From Ichthyophonus hoferi (lineage: Eukaryota > Opisthokonta > Ichthyosporea > Ichthyophonida > Ichthyophonidae): DNA of 63,177 nucleotides. The notes beneath the pieces were generated by a model. The model was not told the origin of the DNA. It saw only the letters and a program-made list of their open reading frames with translations, and did not search any database. Both the position numbers and the translations under genes were made by a program. The stretch spans positions 68,618 through 131,794 of the forward strand of contig NAOQ01000138.1 of assembly GCA_002751075.1 (NCBI GenBank), given 5' to 3'. Of the stretch, positions 38,752 through 53,600 are shown one piece after another (positions within the stretch are counted from its first letter, which is position 1; each line of letters begins with the position of its first letter).

Positions 38752-40534
38752 TCAGGCAGCATCCGCTAGTAAACCCCATGATTTTAAAACTATATCTAAC
38801 TTAAACATGTCTGAAATTTCACAGTCTGCGGCCGACCCATCTAGATATTTTTCAATGCATGGAATGTCGCCCTTAGTATAATGCTTGATACTGTCAGGGG
38901 TGCATGAAGTATTGTGGACCCAGATGGTGTGTAGGCCGGCATTCTTCGCCCCTACCATATCCCTGTATGTGTTGTATAGCATGTTAGTATAGTCTTACGT
39001 ATGATAGCAAGATTATGGAATAGTATTAATGTATAGGTGTGCTTGGAAGAGGGTCGTTCAGGTACTTGTGTGTGGAGGGTGTGGTGTATATAAAATAGAA
39101 AGGGAAATCAACACTTACGCTAGATAGTCATCCCCTACATGCACGATTTCCGAAGATTTTACTCCAGCCAATCGCATGGCCTCATTAAAAGGGTGTAGAG
39201 AGGGCTTACTGGCTTTGCATGTGGCAGGATTGACAATTACATCAAAGACGTTCTTGAGGCTATAAGAAAGAAGAAGAAATAGGAAGAGGAGGGAAGGGCA
39301 GGTAAGGGTAAGAAGAATGGTAATAGGAATAATAAAAGTATTATATTATATTATATTTTATATTATATTGTATTTTACTCCATTACAATACTTACCAAGG
39401 AATCCTGGACAGGTCAGCATTGCCATTACTAAGCGCGAGCAGGATAAGTCCTTGTTGTTTTAATCGCAAGAGGGTCTGTAGGACGCCATCGTATAGACGT
39501 ACTTGTTGGCGGGCATCATCATACACCTGGTAGGCAGGTTCTACCACATCATTGTAGTCATAGCCTGTATAAGAGGGAGAGGAAGAGAGGGACGTGCAGG
39601 GTTAGGTATATAGAAGATGTAGACAATGTAGTCGTAAATGGTGTCAGGCGGGAATAGGTGGTAGATTGGAATGACGAGGAAAGAATATAAAGGAAAGTTG
39701 AAGTGGGCAGACAAACATACCAGCTTCTATGGCTGTGATCTTTAGGGCCATTTTGCGACAAACAGTGAAGTTGGTGCATTCTGGAATATCTGCATGCAAT
39801 TGCTTCATCAACTCAAAAAACTCAGCGGGTCCTCGTGCTAGGATCATACGAGGAAAGTTTTTTCCTGCTCAGAGAGGTTAGGATGTGTCAGGTCATACTT
39901 AATCGTGGTGTGGTATGCTATGTTATCGTGTAATATTACAATTTACATTGCCATATTACAAGATATATTACACTGTATGAAATATATCCCTAATATCCAA
40001 ATATGAACGACGATATCCTATTCAACCTATTCAATATGTAATACATACAACACAGATTTTGCGGATCCCAGGTGTTGTTTGGGGAGTTAATAGGATTGAT
40101 CCTGATCTTTTTATATAATCAAATGGAAGGTATTTAATATTGAAATATATTCAAGAATCCATAAAAATATCACAAGGTGCAGAATCAATAATAAACTAAG
40201 AACGAGAGAATGATAAATGGATATAGAGAAGAAAAAAACGACCGAAGAGAAAGAAGCAAAGCGAGAAAAAGACTAGTAGTCAAAATACAAATCACCTACC
40301 TATAAATTCAAACAACGCATCAGTGGCCAATTGGAAGGTCGGCTTAGAGTCCCATAGGGTATCGTCTAAATCAAAACAAATGGCTTTGATGGGTTTTGTG
40401 TTAGCAACGGGAAGATCCGTAATGCTATCGTCATTGATAAAGGTCCGGATAAAAGGCGGCTGGATTTGGTTGACTGTTAGTATATTATTGCCAATATTGA
40501 TATTGTTGTTATTAGTATTAGGATACATAACCAT
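38752..40534 (-). CDS. HAD-superfamily hydrolase (subfamily IA, YigB-like)
   Basis: Five exons (40300-40534, 39721-39864, 39396-39564, 39119-39259, 38752-38962) splice to 299 residues. All four HAD motifs are present: motif I FDLDDTLWDS with catalytic D55 and D57, motif II LALSNGN, motif III lysine K201 in KASKPSLHPF, and motif IV HVGDDYLADMVGAKNAGLHT with D226, D227 and D231. A small helical cap lies between motifs I and II. The family dephosphorylates small phosphometabolites using an aspartyl-phosphate intermediate and Mg2+. The nearest group I can recall is the YigB/FMN-phosphatase type, so the substrate is open. The start is fixed by an in-frame stop just upstream of 40534. The first 45 residues are Asn-rich and may be disordered or a targeting segment. 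Confidence 0.88.
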
Positions 40535-42372
40535 TCCATATCACTCCTCATCCCTTCCTCCTCTCCGTTTATTTCATTTATTGCATATGTATTTGTCTAA
40601 GTCACTACCATCTTCTCAGATCTCAACTTACACAGCAGATAAGACCAGTTTTACTAAGACAAATACGGATTTATTTCTAAGCACATAAAGCATAATCCTG
40701 AATTATAGCTTGATAGAAATATTTGTCACTATCTAGCTGACTATTAAAGCACACACACTACTAAGCGCGTACTCACTCCATTTAGGCTAACTCTCTTTTT
40801 AACCTATCCAAACAAACAAATATGAACACAAAAATATATAACCCAATACAAGTATGACATGCATTCTCCTCATATATATCTCTTAGGCTTACATAAGCAT
40901 ACATATGCGCATGTGTTTGGTTGTGGGAAACTCTATGTGTATTAATATGTAGGCGTAAGCATATTATTGTATAAGGTAGGGTTATTATAGGGAGTCTATA
41001 CATTTAAGCGCAAAGGTTTATGCATATGCATAAAAGCGTATATATCAACGAGTGTAAATGTGGTTGTGCCGGTGTATGAGCGTAACTCATGTATATTGTA
41101 CATTAGGTATATACATGCTCGTGTATGTGCACGTAAACGTCCTAGACTCGTTAATAATTGTTTTAAAATAACAATATTACAGTCCGTTCCAGAGAGAATA
41201 CAAACAAACATAAAAGGTATTAAAGGATCCACAACATAGATATCCACCCGTCATAAAATAAACGTACCATGGTGAATGAGTCTGCCGTTGGCAATTGACG
41301 GAAGATACGTACAGAAGGGACTTGTTTACGCTTTCCGATGGTTTGCAAATTAACACTCACTCTAACACCTCCGGCTTTACACATTTCTCTTTATAATTTC
41401 TAAGAAAATTATTTCTACTTAATCTTAAGAAAAAGCACTACCTGACCTTTTTAAGACTTTATAAGTAACTAAAACAAAACCGCCATAATATACTAAAACA
41501 CAATAATTTACGAAGAAGAGATTTGGTTTGAACGCATAACAGTTATAATAGCTCAAAAATGGCTCATAGCGTTAAGAGCCAAAGTGATAGATATCTATCC
41601 TGAAAATATGTAGCTTATTGATCTCTCTGGAAAATTACTTTGATGTAAATATGAACGAATGAAATATGGAATCTAAAGAGTATTTTATTGTAAAATGTGA
41701 TGGGGGGAGGTAGCGTTCAACTGTTGAATTGGATTAACATTCCACTAGTATTGGTTTACGGGATTATCAGTCTCTAGTATATAATTATTTTGTATAATAT
41801 TTAATAAGGGACATGGAAAATTTAAAATATACTTCATTGCAATATCTGAGAGCGTTTGGAGATGTTAAATTTCTATTACTCAATTAAGTGAATAGTAACA
41901 ACTTTTTGCAGGTTATCCGTATCTTGCTGCATACCTTAACAACGGGCCATTAAGATAAGGGCTTTAAAATATATTTTATTGTAAAATATGCGGAAAAATT
42001 GGCTAAAAATTTGTCTATCAATTAATATTTTTAGTCAACAATTTTGTATGAATTACCAGACCTTTTTGCATTATTATTAAAAATCGTTATATTTATAAAA
42101 ATAATTGTGTTGACATTTTTTTATACTAATCCTTCGATAGTTACTTGTCAGGAAATGATCTCCCACGGTGATATATGTGATCGAGCACGTGTCCACTAGA
42201 CAAATTCCATTAGTCCTAAATTTCAACTAAAATAACAGCCAATACAATACAGCTGATAGGATGCGCATGGAAATATCTTTTATAACCAATCAATGTGTGC
42301 GATTTAGATCAAATTATTAAGTTAAGCGTAACCAATGGGAATGAAATCGCCGAAAGCATGAGATCTGAGTCA

Positions 42373-42590
42373 ATATTTTAACCTTCCGGGACAGCGGTTG
42401 GGGATTACTAGCACGAAGTGCTTGTGTATAAACTGCTAGTACTCGCATAATAGTGTACTTGAATTGTGTTACTTGATGCAATATTTTAACCTTCCGGGAC
42501 AGCGGTTGGGGATTGTTATCAATGGGAACTTTTTAATACTATAAGCTGGTAGTAGTTGCATAATAGTGCAGTTTAATGTGTTATTGCCGA
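42373..42590. repeat. Tandem duplication of about 108 bp
   Basis: ATATTTTAACCTTCCGGGAC followed by AGCGGTTGGGGATT occurs at 42373 and again at 42481 with no change. The remaining 75 bases of each unit are diverged but share GCATAATAGTG and TGTGTTA. Either the first 34 bases are kept by selection, or gene conversion covered only part of the unit. Confidence 0.85.
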
Positions 42591-43589
42591 GCTGGTAGAA
42601 TGGCTGTCAAATGTATAATTGGCAAGTGTGATCGTTCTATTGCAGTTTATGGGACATAGGTTTTGTAGTAGAACCGTGACGGGATTAAACAGGGAGAATA
42701 GTTTAAAAGAAAAATGATTGAAAATTCAGCTGACACCTTAGATTAGAAGAAATTTTTTCATGAATATGATGAGAGTCGATACCTAACCTCGACTTATGTG
42801 CAGCATCATGTGGGTCCTTTCCACCTGTTACTAATCCGTAACAGTAAGTTGTTGCAATAATTATACTCACTATATTAACTAAGTAAAATTATAGTCAACA
42901 AACTTCTGTGTTTGAAAGATTGATTAGAAAAGCCTGTCAATATTTTCCTTGTTCAGTATCCACAGGAAGCTAACAAATACGCGCCCCTAACTACTACGAC
43001 TTAATGCCAGTTAGCCAAAATCAGACAAGTAAGCAGAAAACTTACCAGTGTCTGGTAGTATGTATATATGAAAATCTATATAAAGCATCATTAAATAAAA
43101 TTTAAATAACCTCATGTGAAACAGCATCAACTTTAAAACTCTAACTCAAACCAAGCATTAATACTGAAATACAATTGATTTTATAAATCATTAATCTTCT
43201 ATCCTTTGTTGTCCTGTATCACCTGGGAGTAGTATGGTTGTTTAACAAAACTGTGCACAATAAACTGTCTTGGCGTTAATTACGTATGACAATTCATAAT
43301 TCGGCTGAAGCTCTAATACTCATCAACGTAAGTGCCCACATTCTATATAATGAAAGATCAATTTAACCAGCTAAGCACATTGGAAACGTAACTTGGCAAG
43401 ATGATCGGTCCAATATTAAATGCATAACGTTCCCAACCTGGTAAATCGATTTGCCAATCTATAGTATGTGAGCACTTACACTAATGATAACACAACAGGA
43501 TTCGAGTATTGACATAAAATCAGATTCTAGCGGGTCAAGTAATTGGATTAGTCAATAAGGTAGGGATCTTTATGATCAGTTCGATTTAC

Positions 43590-43690
43590 AGTAATTATAG
43601 CAAACTGTGGTGATTCTAGTGATTCATACACATGCTTTGGGGTCGCCAATTGAATGTTGTATAATAGGGCTACATATATTATAATATTGT
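43590..43690 (-). pseudogene. Short remnant of the unrecognised family
   Basis: On the minus strand, IQHSIGDPKACV is followed by a stop and then ITRITTVCYN. It matches the block at 37936-38045 almost residue for residue. It is a dead copy. Confidence 0.35.
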
Positions 43691-44616
43691 TTAGCAAATA
43701 ATAAATGAATGTAAAGTCCTATACCTTATGATAGTATATAGATATATATAGCATACCAATGGATGACATAATTAGCTCGCATAATTAGTTCATTAAACTT
43801 GCGGAAAGAGCTTTGAAACACCACTAGAAAACCATATTAAACATGAGATCCTATAAGGATATAGGGGGCATTATCATGTCACAGGTGATAAAAAGAACCA
43901 ATACAAGATAATCTTTATAGGTTGCTCTCTCATCTGATCTATATCTTTTATTCCTGATTTTTCATAGGTGGATAGGCGTGAGTACTCACGCTCGCCTCCC
44001 TAGTATATAGTTATCAATTAAGGCTAATAATTAAGTATAGCTAAGAATAGCTCTCATATAGAAACCAATCATAACCTTAACATATATCAACTACATCTAT
44101 ACAGATACCATACACCTAATAGTGTTTCATCATGTTGTATTATGCATATATATACTCAATACAATATAGGTTTATAATAAAATAATATATATGCATACCA
44201 ACTACACCACATATGTATATATCACCGATCACACCTATATTAACCTAGCCTACCCAGTCAACAATCTAGTATATATATACTTACGTGAATCAAGTACACG
44301 CAAGAAAATAATGTCTTTGTTGGAAAAAGATATGAAATGAATTAGGACTCTCTGTCTGTCTTGACATCATGCAGTCTGCCATTGCTAGACCAACCACCAC
44401 TAGTTCATTTATATATATGGCAAGTACAAGATGTGTATATTAGGTCAAATGGGGCGACGGCAATACTTTCACTTTTCACCTTTACTAAGCTAACTTTCTA
44501 GTGCAATAGGGTAACACCTAGTAGACTATATGACCATATTTATCTGCTAACAACACATCTATACAACATGAATGAGTTCAACAACAGAATGATCTGCAAG
44601 GCTATACTATTAATCA

Positions 44617-47600
44617 TTACTGTAGTCGTTTTCTCTGTACTACCGTGTTTGTCTTTCTAGAGGATGCTCCGGCTACGCCAGGGCCTACAGGTTCTACAGT
44701 GTAAGGATCTTTCATGCTGTGGTGCTGTTTAAAAGAAAGTGTTATAATAGGAGAGAGGAACGAGAAAGACCCGTTGATATTATTATTGCTAATGTCATTC
44801 TTATGTCATCATAAGATCTTTATGCACGGTAGGCTGATAATAAAAAATTGATAAGACTAACCAACAAGAGATAAACTATAAGAAATGGAGAGATTAAAAT
44901 ATTTTTTTAAACAATCACACGCAAAATATTTATCTCCTAATGATTACACAAATATGTATACATATCAACCAATCCTGACACAAATATGTATACATATCAA
45001 CCAATCAGGACACAAATATGTATACATATCAACCAATCAGGACACAAATATATAACCCACCTGCATTAACATCATGGGAATCTCCATCTGACCTTTAACC
45101 AATAGATCTACAGCTTCCATATTTGCACCTGATTCAGGACTAATAACGTGTAAGAGCCCATAGGCTGTATCCACTGCCCGTACTATGCCTGTGATACGAT
45201 TGGTGAGATAAAATACTTAATAAAATATAATTATGATTTGTATTCAGTAGAGGTATGGAGGGAGGTAGGTAAATATGTAGACAAGATGATGTGTACGTAT
45301 GTATGCATGCATGTATGTATATGTAATATATTATGCACATATATATATGCAATATAATATACAATTAATATATTATATACCCAATATAATCTAATATCCA
45401 TCTAGCATAATATTAATATTACAAAGAAAAAACAAATGAGGAACAGTGACAAAAATAGACGGAACATTTATTTGCTGACCTAGACCAATACAATGGCTCG
45501 GTGGCAGTGACTTCACATAACCAGGGACCTTGGCCAACTCTAGATCTGACTGGTTGGGACGTAGAGCCGGTACCGTAGGAGCTGATATTAAGCCAATAAG
45601 ACTGACGTTAAAGGCATATAGTATTTGGCTCCAAGACACCTGATAAGTAGCAGAAATGTTTTTTTTAAAAAAATATAGATGGTTATTGGCTATTGTTAGT
45701 TTCTGATTTTTCATGTTTTATGTATGTGTATTTATATATGAGTATGCTCATATATATATAAGCATAAACATATAGACCTACACGTCCTCAAGACATGTTA
45801 TAGTTAACATACAAATAAACAGTTCAAATCAAAGAACTATACTCTAAAAAACTTAGAATAATAATAATAATAATAATAACTAAATAAATATTTTAATATG
45901 TAAGCAGAGAAATTAACAAACAGAAAAGATAATATTTGATTGGTTTACCCACCTCCTCCCCCAGTACACAAAGAGAAATATTATCGAATGAGACACTATA
46001 GCTTCCAAGATCTACCAATGGTATAGAGGCACCAAAATAAGCAGCGAATGACATGAGGCGGTGGTCAGCTGAGGAGTATTTGGCACTGCATAAAAATAAA
46101 AATTAATAAAATCGATTAGTAGTTGGTTGAAATGTTATAGTACTACATATCATAGAATATAATAGGATATACTATGTTTATTTACTAATTGTGCTAGTGA
46201 GTGCATATAATATAAATCAGGATAGAGGGAGACTTAAAACAAAACTATATATAATATAATATATATATATATACAACAAAACTATATATAATATAATATA
46301 TATATATATACTCTGACCTCCCACAGCTATGGAAAGGACTATTTTAGCATTATCATTACATATGGGTATATAGGTATGTAAGCATTGACAGACAATAACT
46401 AAAAATAAAAATAAACAAATATGTAAGCATCAATGCTAAATGCCATACGGTATTCTCGTATGTAGGCTGTAGTACTTGGAAAAAGAAGATACAAAAGATT
46501 GGTATGGTTAAATTTCTCTCTGGTTAGTTAATTGTTTTCATTGTACAACCTGACTGACGTATGTAAATTGGGGAGTATAGTGATTAAGTAATTACGAATA
46601 CGGGGCTGCATTCAGTAATTATGTAATAAGTTGAAGTGGCTATAAAAGGGAACCATAATTACCGTATATAGAATATGATTATTAGCGTGATAGATATTAT
46701 TAGAATATATACGTATAAGTTGTATTGTACTGTATTATATTGCATTATTAAAATAATATGTATTATCCAGGATATTTAACTATCTCGCCCTCTCCGGCTA
46801 CATTACATTTTAACACATACAATACTTAATAGCAAGTTAAGATAGTATGAAGGTACAATAAATAAAAAAATCCATGCATTATCCAGAGGAGTAAGATACA
46901 GAATAAGTATAAACGGATCTAATCCAATGTAATAAGATCATCTATTTGAAAATATATATTGATCTATTCATATAGGAATATATATATATATATACGTATG
47001 CATACTATATATGTACATAAATGATTAAATAAAAACCCAGATGGATATAAGGTTAATAGGTTCTACTACCTTGTAGTGTCGGTAGAGGGGAGAGGGAAAT
47101 CAAGTAGCGTCAAAATGGGCTCTGTGGAATTAATTTTCAACCCTAGGGACAGGTGTTAGATGTTGGTCTGGAGGTATTTTATTATATTTTATGATAAGGT
47201 AAGGTCGCGTATAGTATGCCATGGTATGGTATGATATGGTATAGTATGGTATGGTATGGTATAGCATGGGGTTGCATTGTATTATACTGCGCTGAATTAT
47301 AGTGTATAATATAGCCTTGTATTGCAGTGTATTGTATTATATTATATTCCATCGTATTGTATGATCACATTTTCTCCGTCTCCTATATCTTACCCTCTTT
47401 AAACAGACCAAACATATTCTGTTGACGCACACTTTGTAGTATCTCGGCAGTCATTGGATGGCAGCATAGGGCGGGGGGAGCCCCCTCCCTTAAAAACTGA
47501 GCAATGTGCGTAGGTGAGGACATAGCGACGATGGTATCTACGGTATGTATACCCATACCTGTTGCCCAGTAAATGGTTAGTGTTAAATAGGTGTGTGGTT

Positions 47601-50600
47601 GGTGGTTGGTGGTTGGCTGGTTGTCACTTGATGGTTTTGAGACGCCATCATAAAGGCTTATAATGCATAACAGAATGTAGTGTTGAAAGAAAGAAGGGAG
47701 AGGGAGGAGGAATAAGAAATGTCACTCTTACTCAATATAACTCACCTTTAATCCAGCCATGGGTATTAACAACCAATGGTACACCTTTTAGACTATCATC
47801 TGCATAATAACTATCCAATAGCCACTGTACACACTGTAGATGGTAGAGGGGATCACTCTTAGGAGATAACTCGCCAATAAAACACGACCTAAAAATAGAG
47901 AACCATTTGTTAGTCATCTACAACCGCCCACTAACAATAATAAAGTATATGCGATAGGCTGAGTGGAAGGGCCGGAGAGAGAGGGAGATGGAGAAGGTAC
48001 TGGTCTAAACTAAATATAGGTATCGCGCTATAACATACTATATCATATATCATAATATTATATAATATGTGGACTAGAGAGGTATGTATGCGCTTATACA
48101 TCCATATACCCATATACATATGTACCATACACTTTTAACTATACACTTATATGCATAACAATTATATATAATATAATATGCACATATTTATAATATCGCA
48201 CATATCTGTACTAATCACATACAAGATTACCAAGTAGCTAGTATTCAAATACCCTTTAATTCTTAATTATCGAATGAAAATAAAATACGTGAGGAGGGCC
48301 AATTAAGGCATCCAGTATTAAAAACAAATAAAAAAAGATACCAAATAAAATAGAGCTGAGCAAGGAACTACTATGCTTTGTATTGTAAATGAATATTAGC
48401 ATTGGTTTGCAAATATATTAAAAAGATTATTATACTATCAAATAGAGGTGTTTTAAAATACACTTCGACCAATTAAAAGCATTATATTAAAAATAAATCA
48501 ACAAAATCAACTTACTTCCATGGCTTTTGAAGATGAAAGGCAGGGGGTCCTGTGAAATGATTGGTAGATGGGTGAGAGGAAGTCGTGGAATGATTGGCTC
48601 TGGATAGAGAGGATCCAATATATGGGATACAGTAAATATATGGTTAAAATGTAAATGCAATTATATGATTGGTAATTAAAATAAACTTGATTATTAAAAA
48701 CTAAAAACAAAACGTATGGTAGGTACTAAAAGTCGGGATAAAATAGGGAATTAAAACAGAAAAATAATTAAAAAATTAAAATAAGCATATAATTGGTAAT
48801 TAAAATAAAGAACACTACACATCAAATTTGACGATGCCATATATTTTTATTCTTGTAAATAATTCCCCGTAGGCTCGTCAATATATATATATAGAGATTA
48901 ATAAATAATATAAAGATTTCCTTGATATTTAAAGGTAACAAAGAATCAAATTAGATAGCATAGTATATATATATATAGAAACTATCTTTGATTCATCTCC
49001 TATAACTCCCAACAATTCAGCCAACTCCATTAAAAATTAAAAACTATTCAACCAATCCAATATAAGCCATAAGAAGGTTCTACCAATCACCGGTGATGTG
49101 CACAACGTGATCGCAACCAATCCAGAGGGAGTAAATTCAGATTGACCAATGTCACACTCTAGATGAGCCACCCGGGGATACCTAAGTCATATGATTGGAT
49201 GGGAGGGGAAAAGAGGAGGTAGATAGGTATGTATGTAAGGATGTAAATGGGTAGGAAGGAGCCGTATATGCATAAAATAATAACCAAAGATATAACAGCA
49301 TATAAACACAATCATATATATAAGACTAGGTAGATATAAAAAACAAGAATCACCCAAAACATTAAACAAAACTAAGAAAATAACAAGATAGTATGACAGG
49401 ATGTGGCGATATGCCAGTAAGAAGTATGAATGATCACACAATATATATGTATAGTATATGTATATAGCATGGTATTCAATTATTAATAGTACCTACTTAT
49501 TAAGGAGACCGTTAATGAGATAGCGGCCTAGGGTCGATTTACCCGTATCCTTGCCACCACACAGTACCACCCTAGGTACCCCTGACACCCGACCAATCAG
49601 TAACTGTTATATGACATGGTAGGCAATCGTTCATTGGTTAAGCCATAATATATCATAACATTTATTGGATGATCGGGATAGCCCTGAAATGAATTTTATT
49701 TAAAATTTTAATCAATCAGTAATAATGTTGCCTTGTTATAAAGGTTCCTAATAAATATATAAAGAATGATGTACACCTGACACTCCACCTATCAATAAAT
49801 GTTATATCATAATTGTTAGGAAAGGAAATTTTGAAAAATTGCAAAGGTTTTCTAAAAAAAATTAAATGCATTATATAATTTTATAATAGAACATCTCCCA
49901 ATAGCCTAGTAGCGACCACTTTCCAGTCTAGAATTAAATATGCAAGTGTAGATAGAGGTATTAAATTTAATTAAATTATGTCGTGTCTAATCATCCATTG
50001 GATAATAGGTACAGCTCTGCAATGAACTCTTTAAAGCTTAATCAGTGAATCATAATTATGTTTTATTATTAAAGCTATTAATAAAAATATAAAGAATAGT
50101 GTTAAGCCCTGTAATAAACTCCATTTTACAAAAAAACAATAAACAACATTGTCGCATTATTATGAAAGTGATTATTAAAATTTTAAAGGGTGGTATTAAC
50201 TAATCAATGTATGCAGATAGCTTTTATGGCAACATACCATCGTAGTCATTCAGTTCATCAGCCATGCTTTTCCATTGGTCAGGGGCTTGGAATGCTCTAA
50301 CTCCAGGGGTTGATTGGGTTAGCTGTAAGGTGGGTGGGTGTTAATTGGTTAGAATATAGGTGTGTGCATGTGATTATATATATATATATACTCCTTGATA
50401 TCTATCTAGATATAGTTATATTCATGCATTAAAATATCTACATATATGTCTGTCTGTAGATATCTAAAAATAACCACATGTAGGTAGGTACCAACCAATT
50501 GGGCTGTAGGCATAAACAATGGACCAAGAGATTCTGAGGCATGACTCTCAGCCGTACTATCCTGTAAATATTTAAATGTAAACATAGATGATTAGTGTAT

Positions 50601-53600
50601 GTTAGATTTTTTTAAAAAGTACATTGATGACGTGATATAGCTTTTGCATAATTAGTGGGGGCATGTAGATGTGTTTTTATTAATTGTTGCTATACGTAGT
50701 AACGGATTTTATGTGCATGTACTTGGGAGGTTGGAAGTAGTGTATAACTATACCTCCCTGCATATGTGACTGTTATTATCGTTATTACTCTTACTATTAC
50801 TACCATTGTATATAGGTACATACTTGCATACACACATACATACATACATTATACATACATAATCTTACCAATTGAAACAAATTCTTAAATGGTCTTAGAC
50901 TGCACACGCGGTTCACAGATCTGGACACTGTTTCTGACGGAGTCTTAATTAACACCACTGCACTAGTCCTATTTTGACTGGCTTGTGCTAATTGATCAGC
51001 GGTAAGAGAACACTCCTCTCCCAACCAAATGGCTGATTGCTTTAAGTTAATTAGTTCGTCCTGTAGAGAGAGAGGATTAAAATAAAAATAAGGAAAAGAA
51101 TATGAATGATTGTGTGAAAGATATACACAGAAAGGGGTACAAATGCGTAAAAGAAAAAGTTACTATAAACTGGAAAAAAACATGGCAATGGTATTAAAAG
51201 ATATTAAATTTAACTGACAAATTACAAATGAGATTTACTAAATTAATAAGGTCGTTTTAATCACTCCTTTATTATAGGACAATACCTATTAAACCTGTAT
51301 AAACTTAATAGACCGATTGTATATAATATATGATACAAAAATACTAAATACATTCCCAACATACAACTGTATTGGACGCCTCTAATAATGGATTTTTAAT
51401 TTACAATCATCAATCATGTAGTTGTATATAAATGACGGTATCCAGAAAAGAGAACACAACTAAACCTAGTCAATAGAGGGGGAGGTTCAAGCATCATTAG
51501 ATGGGAATACATTGCGTCAAAAGGGCATATGATAGGCCAAGCTATAATTTACATGACAAATTTGCAATCACATGTAAGATAGAACCATGAGCCTTTACCT
51601 TATTGGCCAGCTCAGTTGAAGCGACGATAGTAACCAAGCTGGTAGAACGGGGTGAATAGATTGGATGAAAGATGTTATCAGGCCGCATATGGTAACCCGC
51701 CACGTGTACAGATCCAACCAGTACTGTCATTTCAAAATAGCCGCAGAGACATAAGGACTGGATTATGATTGGCGAGGAAGTGGGTAAGGGTGTGCTATTG
51801 GCTGAAATCAGCGAATAGGATGGCATGGATAATGCACATGTGTGTATATATAGAGGTATTGATTTATTAATTAATTTATTAATTTACTTATTACAGCCCG
51901 TTTATATGTATATGTGCATGACTAGATTTACATCAGTAAAGCCTGATGTAATAATATTAAAATATAAGATACCAATCACTGTACTTATTTAATATCATTA
52001 TAAAAAATCAACGGTTTCTATACATCTGTATAGCTGTATAATCTATTAAATCTAGATTTATTCACGCTACTGGTTGTAGCTAGGTAGCTAACTATATATA
52101 TAATTTTAATAGTAAATTTGATTGCATTACATTCAATACAAAATATAATATATAGATAAAGTTAAACCGTATTAAATAGCAGCATAATAAAATATAATAA
52201 ATTAAATTAGATTAAAATATTTTAATTTTAATTTTAATTACCTCCTCTACGTCCATGACAATAGCAGTAGCCTTGGCATCTAACACTGTGGTATTAGTAC
52301 ACGTGGTTGTAGTCCATTTCCAATTTGATTGGCCAGTCCACGATGGAACCCTGAAATTATAATGAAAGCACGTGCGATGTGGATGTATGTATTTGTATAA
52401 GTATATGATATGTGTATATTTGTGGTAGTTGCAATGTAAAAAGCGGTTAGTAAAGGAGTATATAAGTATGTGATATTAATATTATGTGCACCCATAGTGG
52501 GCAAGGGTGATCATGCAAATAATTAAACACAATTGTACTATAGGAGTATGTAGATTTTGGATGCTTGTATGTGTATTATGTATGTATGTAAATTCTCCTG
52601 ACCGCTGAGTATGTCAAGTACCTAAGTGACTACCAACCAATAACTATCAAGAAGAGGACAGTGAAGGTATACATATATATATATATATATGCATAATCAC
52701 TCCCTCACTCCACCTACCCGGGAGAACATTGTGATTGGTTCATGGCTGCGCGGGATGGATGGACAAACCAGGATGAAGTGTTTGCATCATCATCTGGAGT
52801 ACTGGCGCGTGACGTCACGCTCTCGGCCGTATAACTTGCCACGTCATCTTCTGCCCTAACTATAGTAGGGGGTGGAATCTTGCTATCCAACGAGGACGTG
52901 GCTCTGGCATTACATTAGGGTTAATTGTGTATTTAGTTGATGTTGTTAAGCTAACTAATTAATTAATTAATAGAAATTAGTTCCAATTAATTTCTTTTTT
53001 AATTACTGTTACTAGTATCAATTACTGTCGCTAACGTTAATTGATGTTAATTAATGTCAATCAATGTTAGTAATGTTAATGTATGATATTAATGTTAGTT
53101 ATGTTATTAAGGTAACAGTATAATAAAATAGCACAATGTATGTATAGAGGAAGCTGGAGAGAGAAATTGACACAGCATTATTTTCATTGTCCCAGTGCAT
53201 AAGCTCTAAAATGACCACTAAGTTTTCAGCCTATTGGTGCTTAGAACCAGAAATATATAGTCTACCAATAGTATCTCGTAATTAACACAGTATAATATTA
53301 TGGTGTGTTATATGATATTATAGTATAGTATGCTAAATTATATTACATTATATTTAATAAGCGTGTATACCCACATACACAACATAATCACAAATACTTC
53401 CTCAAATAAGAAGTAATTTTTTTATTATTAAATTGAAGAGTGTTAGCCAATGTGAGTTTTTTAATAAAAAATACATGTTTCATATAATTAGAAATAGGGC
53501 TTAGGTGAGTGAAATTCACATCATAGGGGGGTCTATAATATAGTTTATTTTTTATCTCATATATTACTATACCTTATCAAATTAAAAGTTTAATCTTTTT

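Larger units (their letters stand above)
40535..44616. other. Intergenic region between the HAD gene and NOL9
   Basis: These 4.1 kb lie upstream of the HAD gene and downstream of NOL9. They include a 108-bp direct duplication (42373-42590), a decayed family remnant (43590-43690) and CCAAT motifs around 42238-42336. No gene was recognised; the frames at 40782-41003 and 40996-41247 are A+T-rich noise. Confidence 0.5.
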
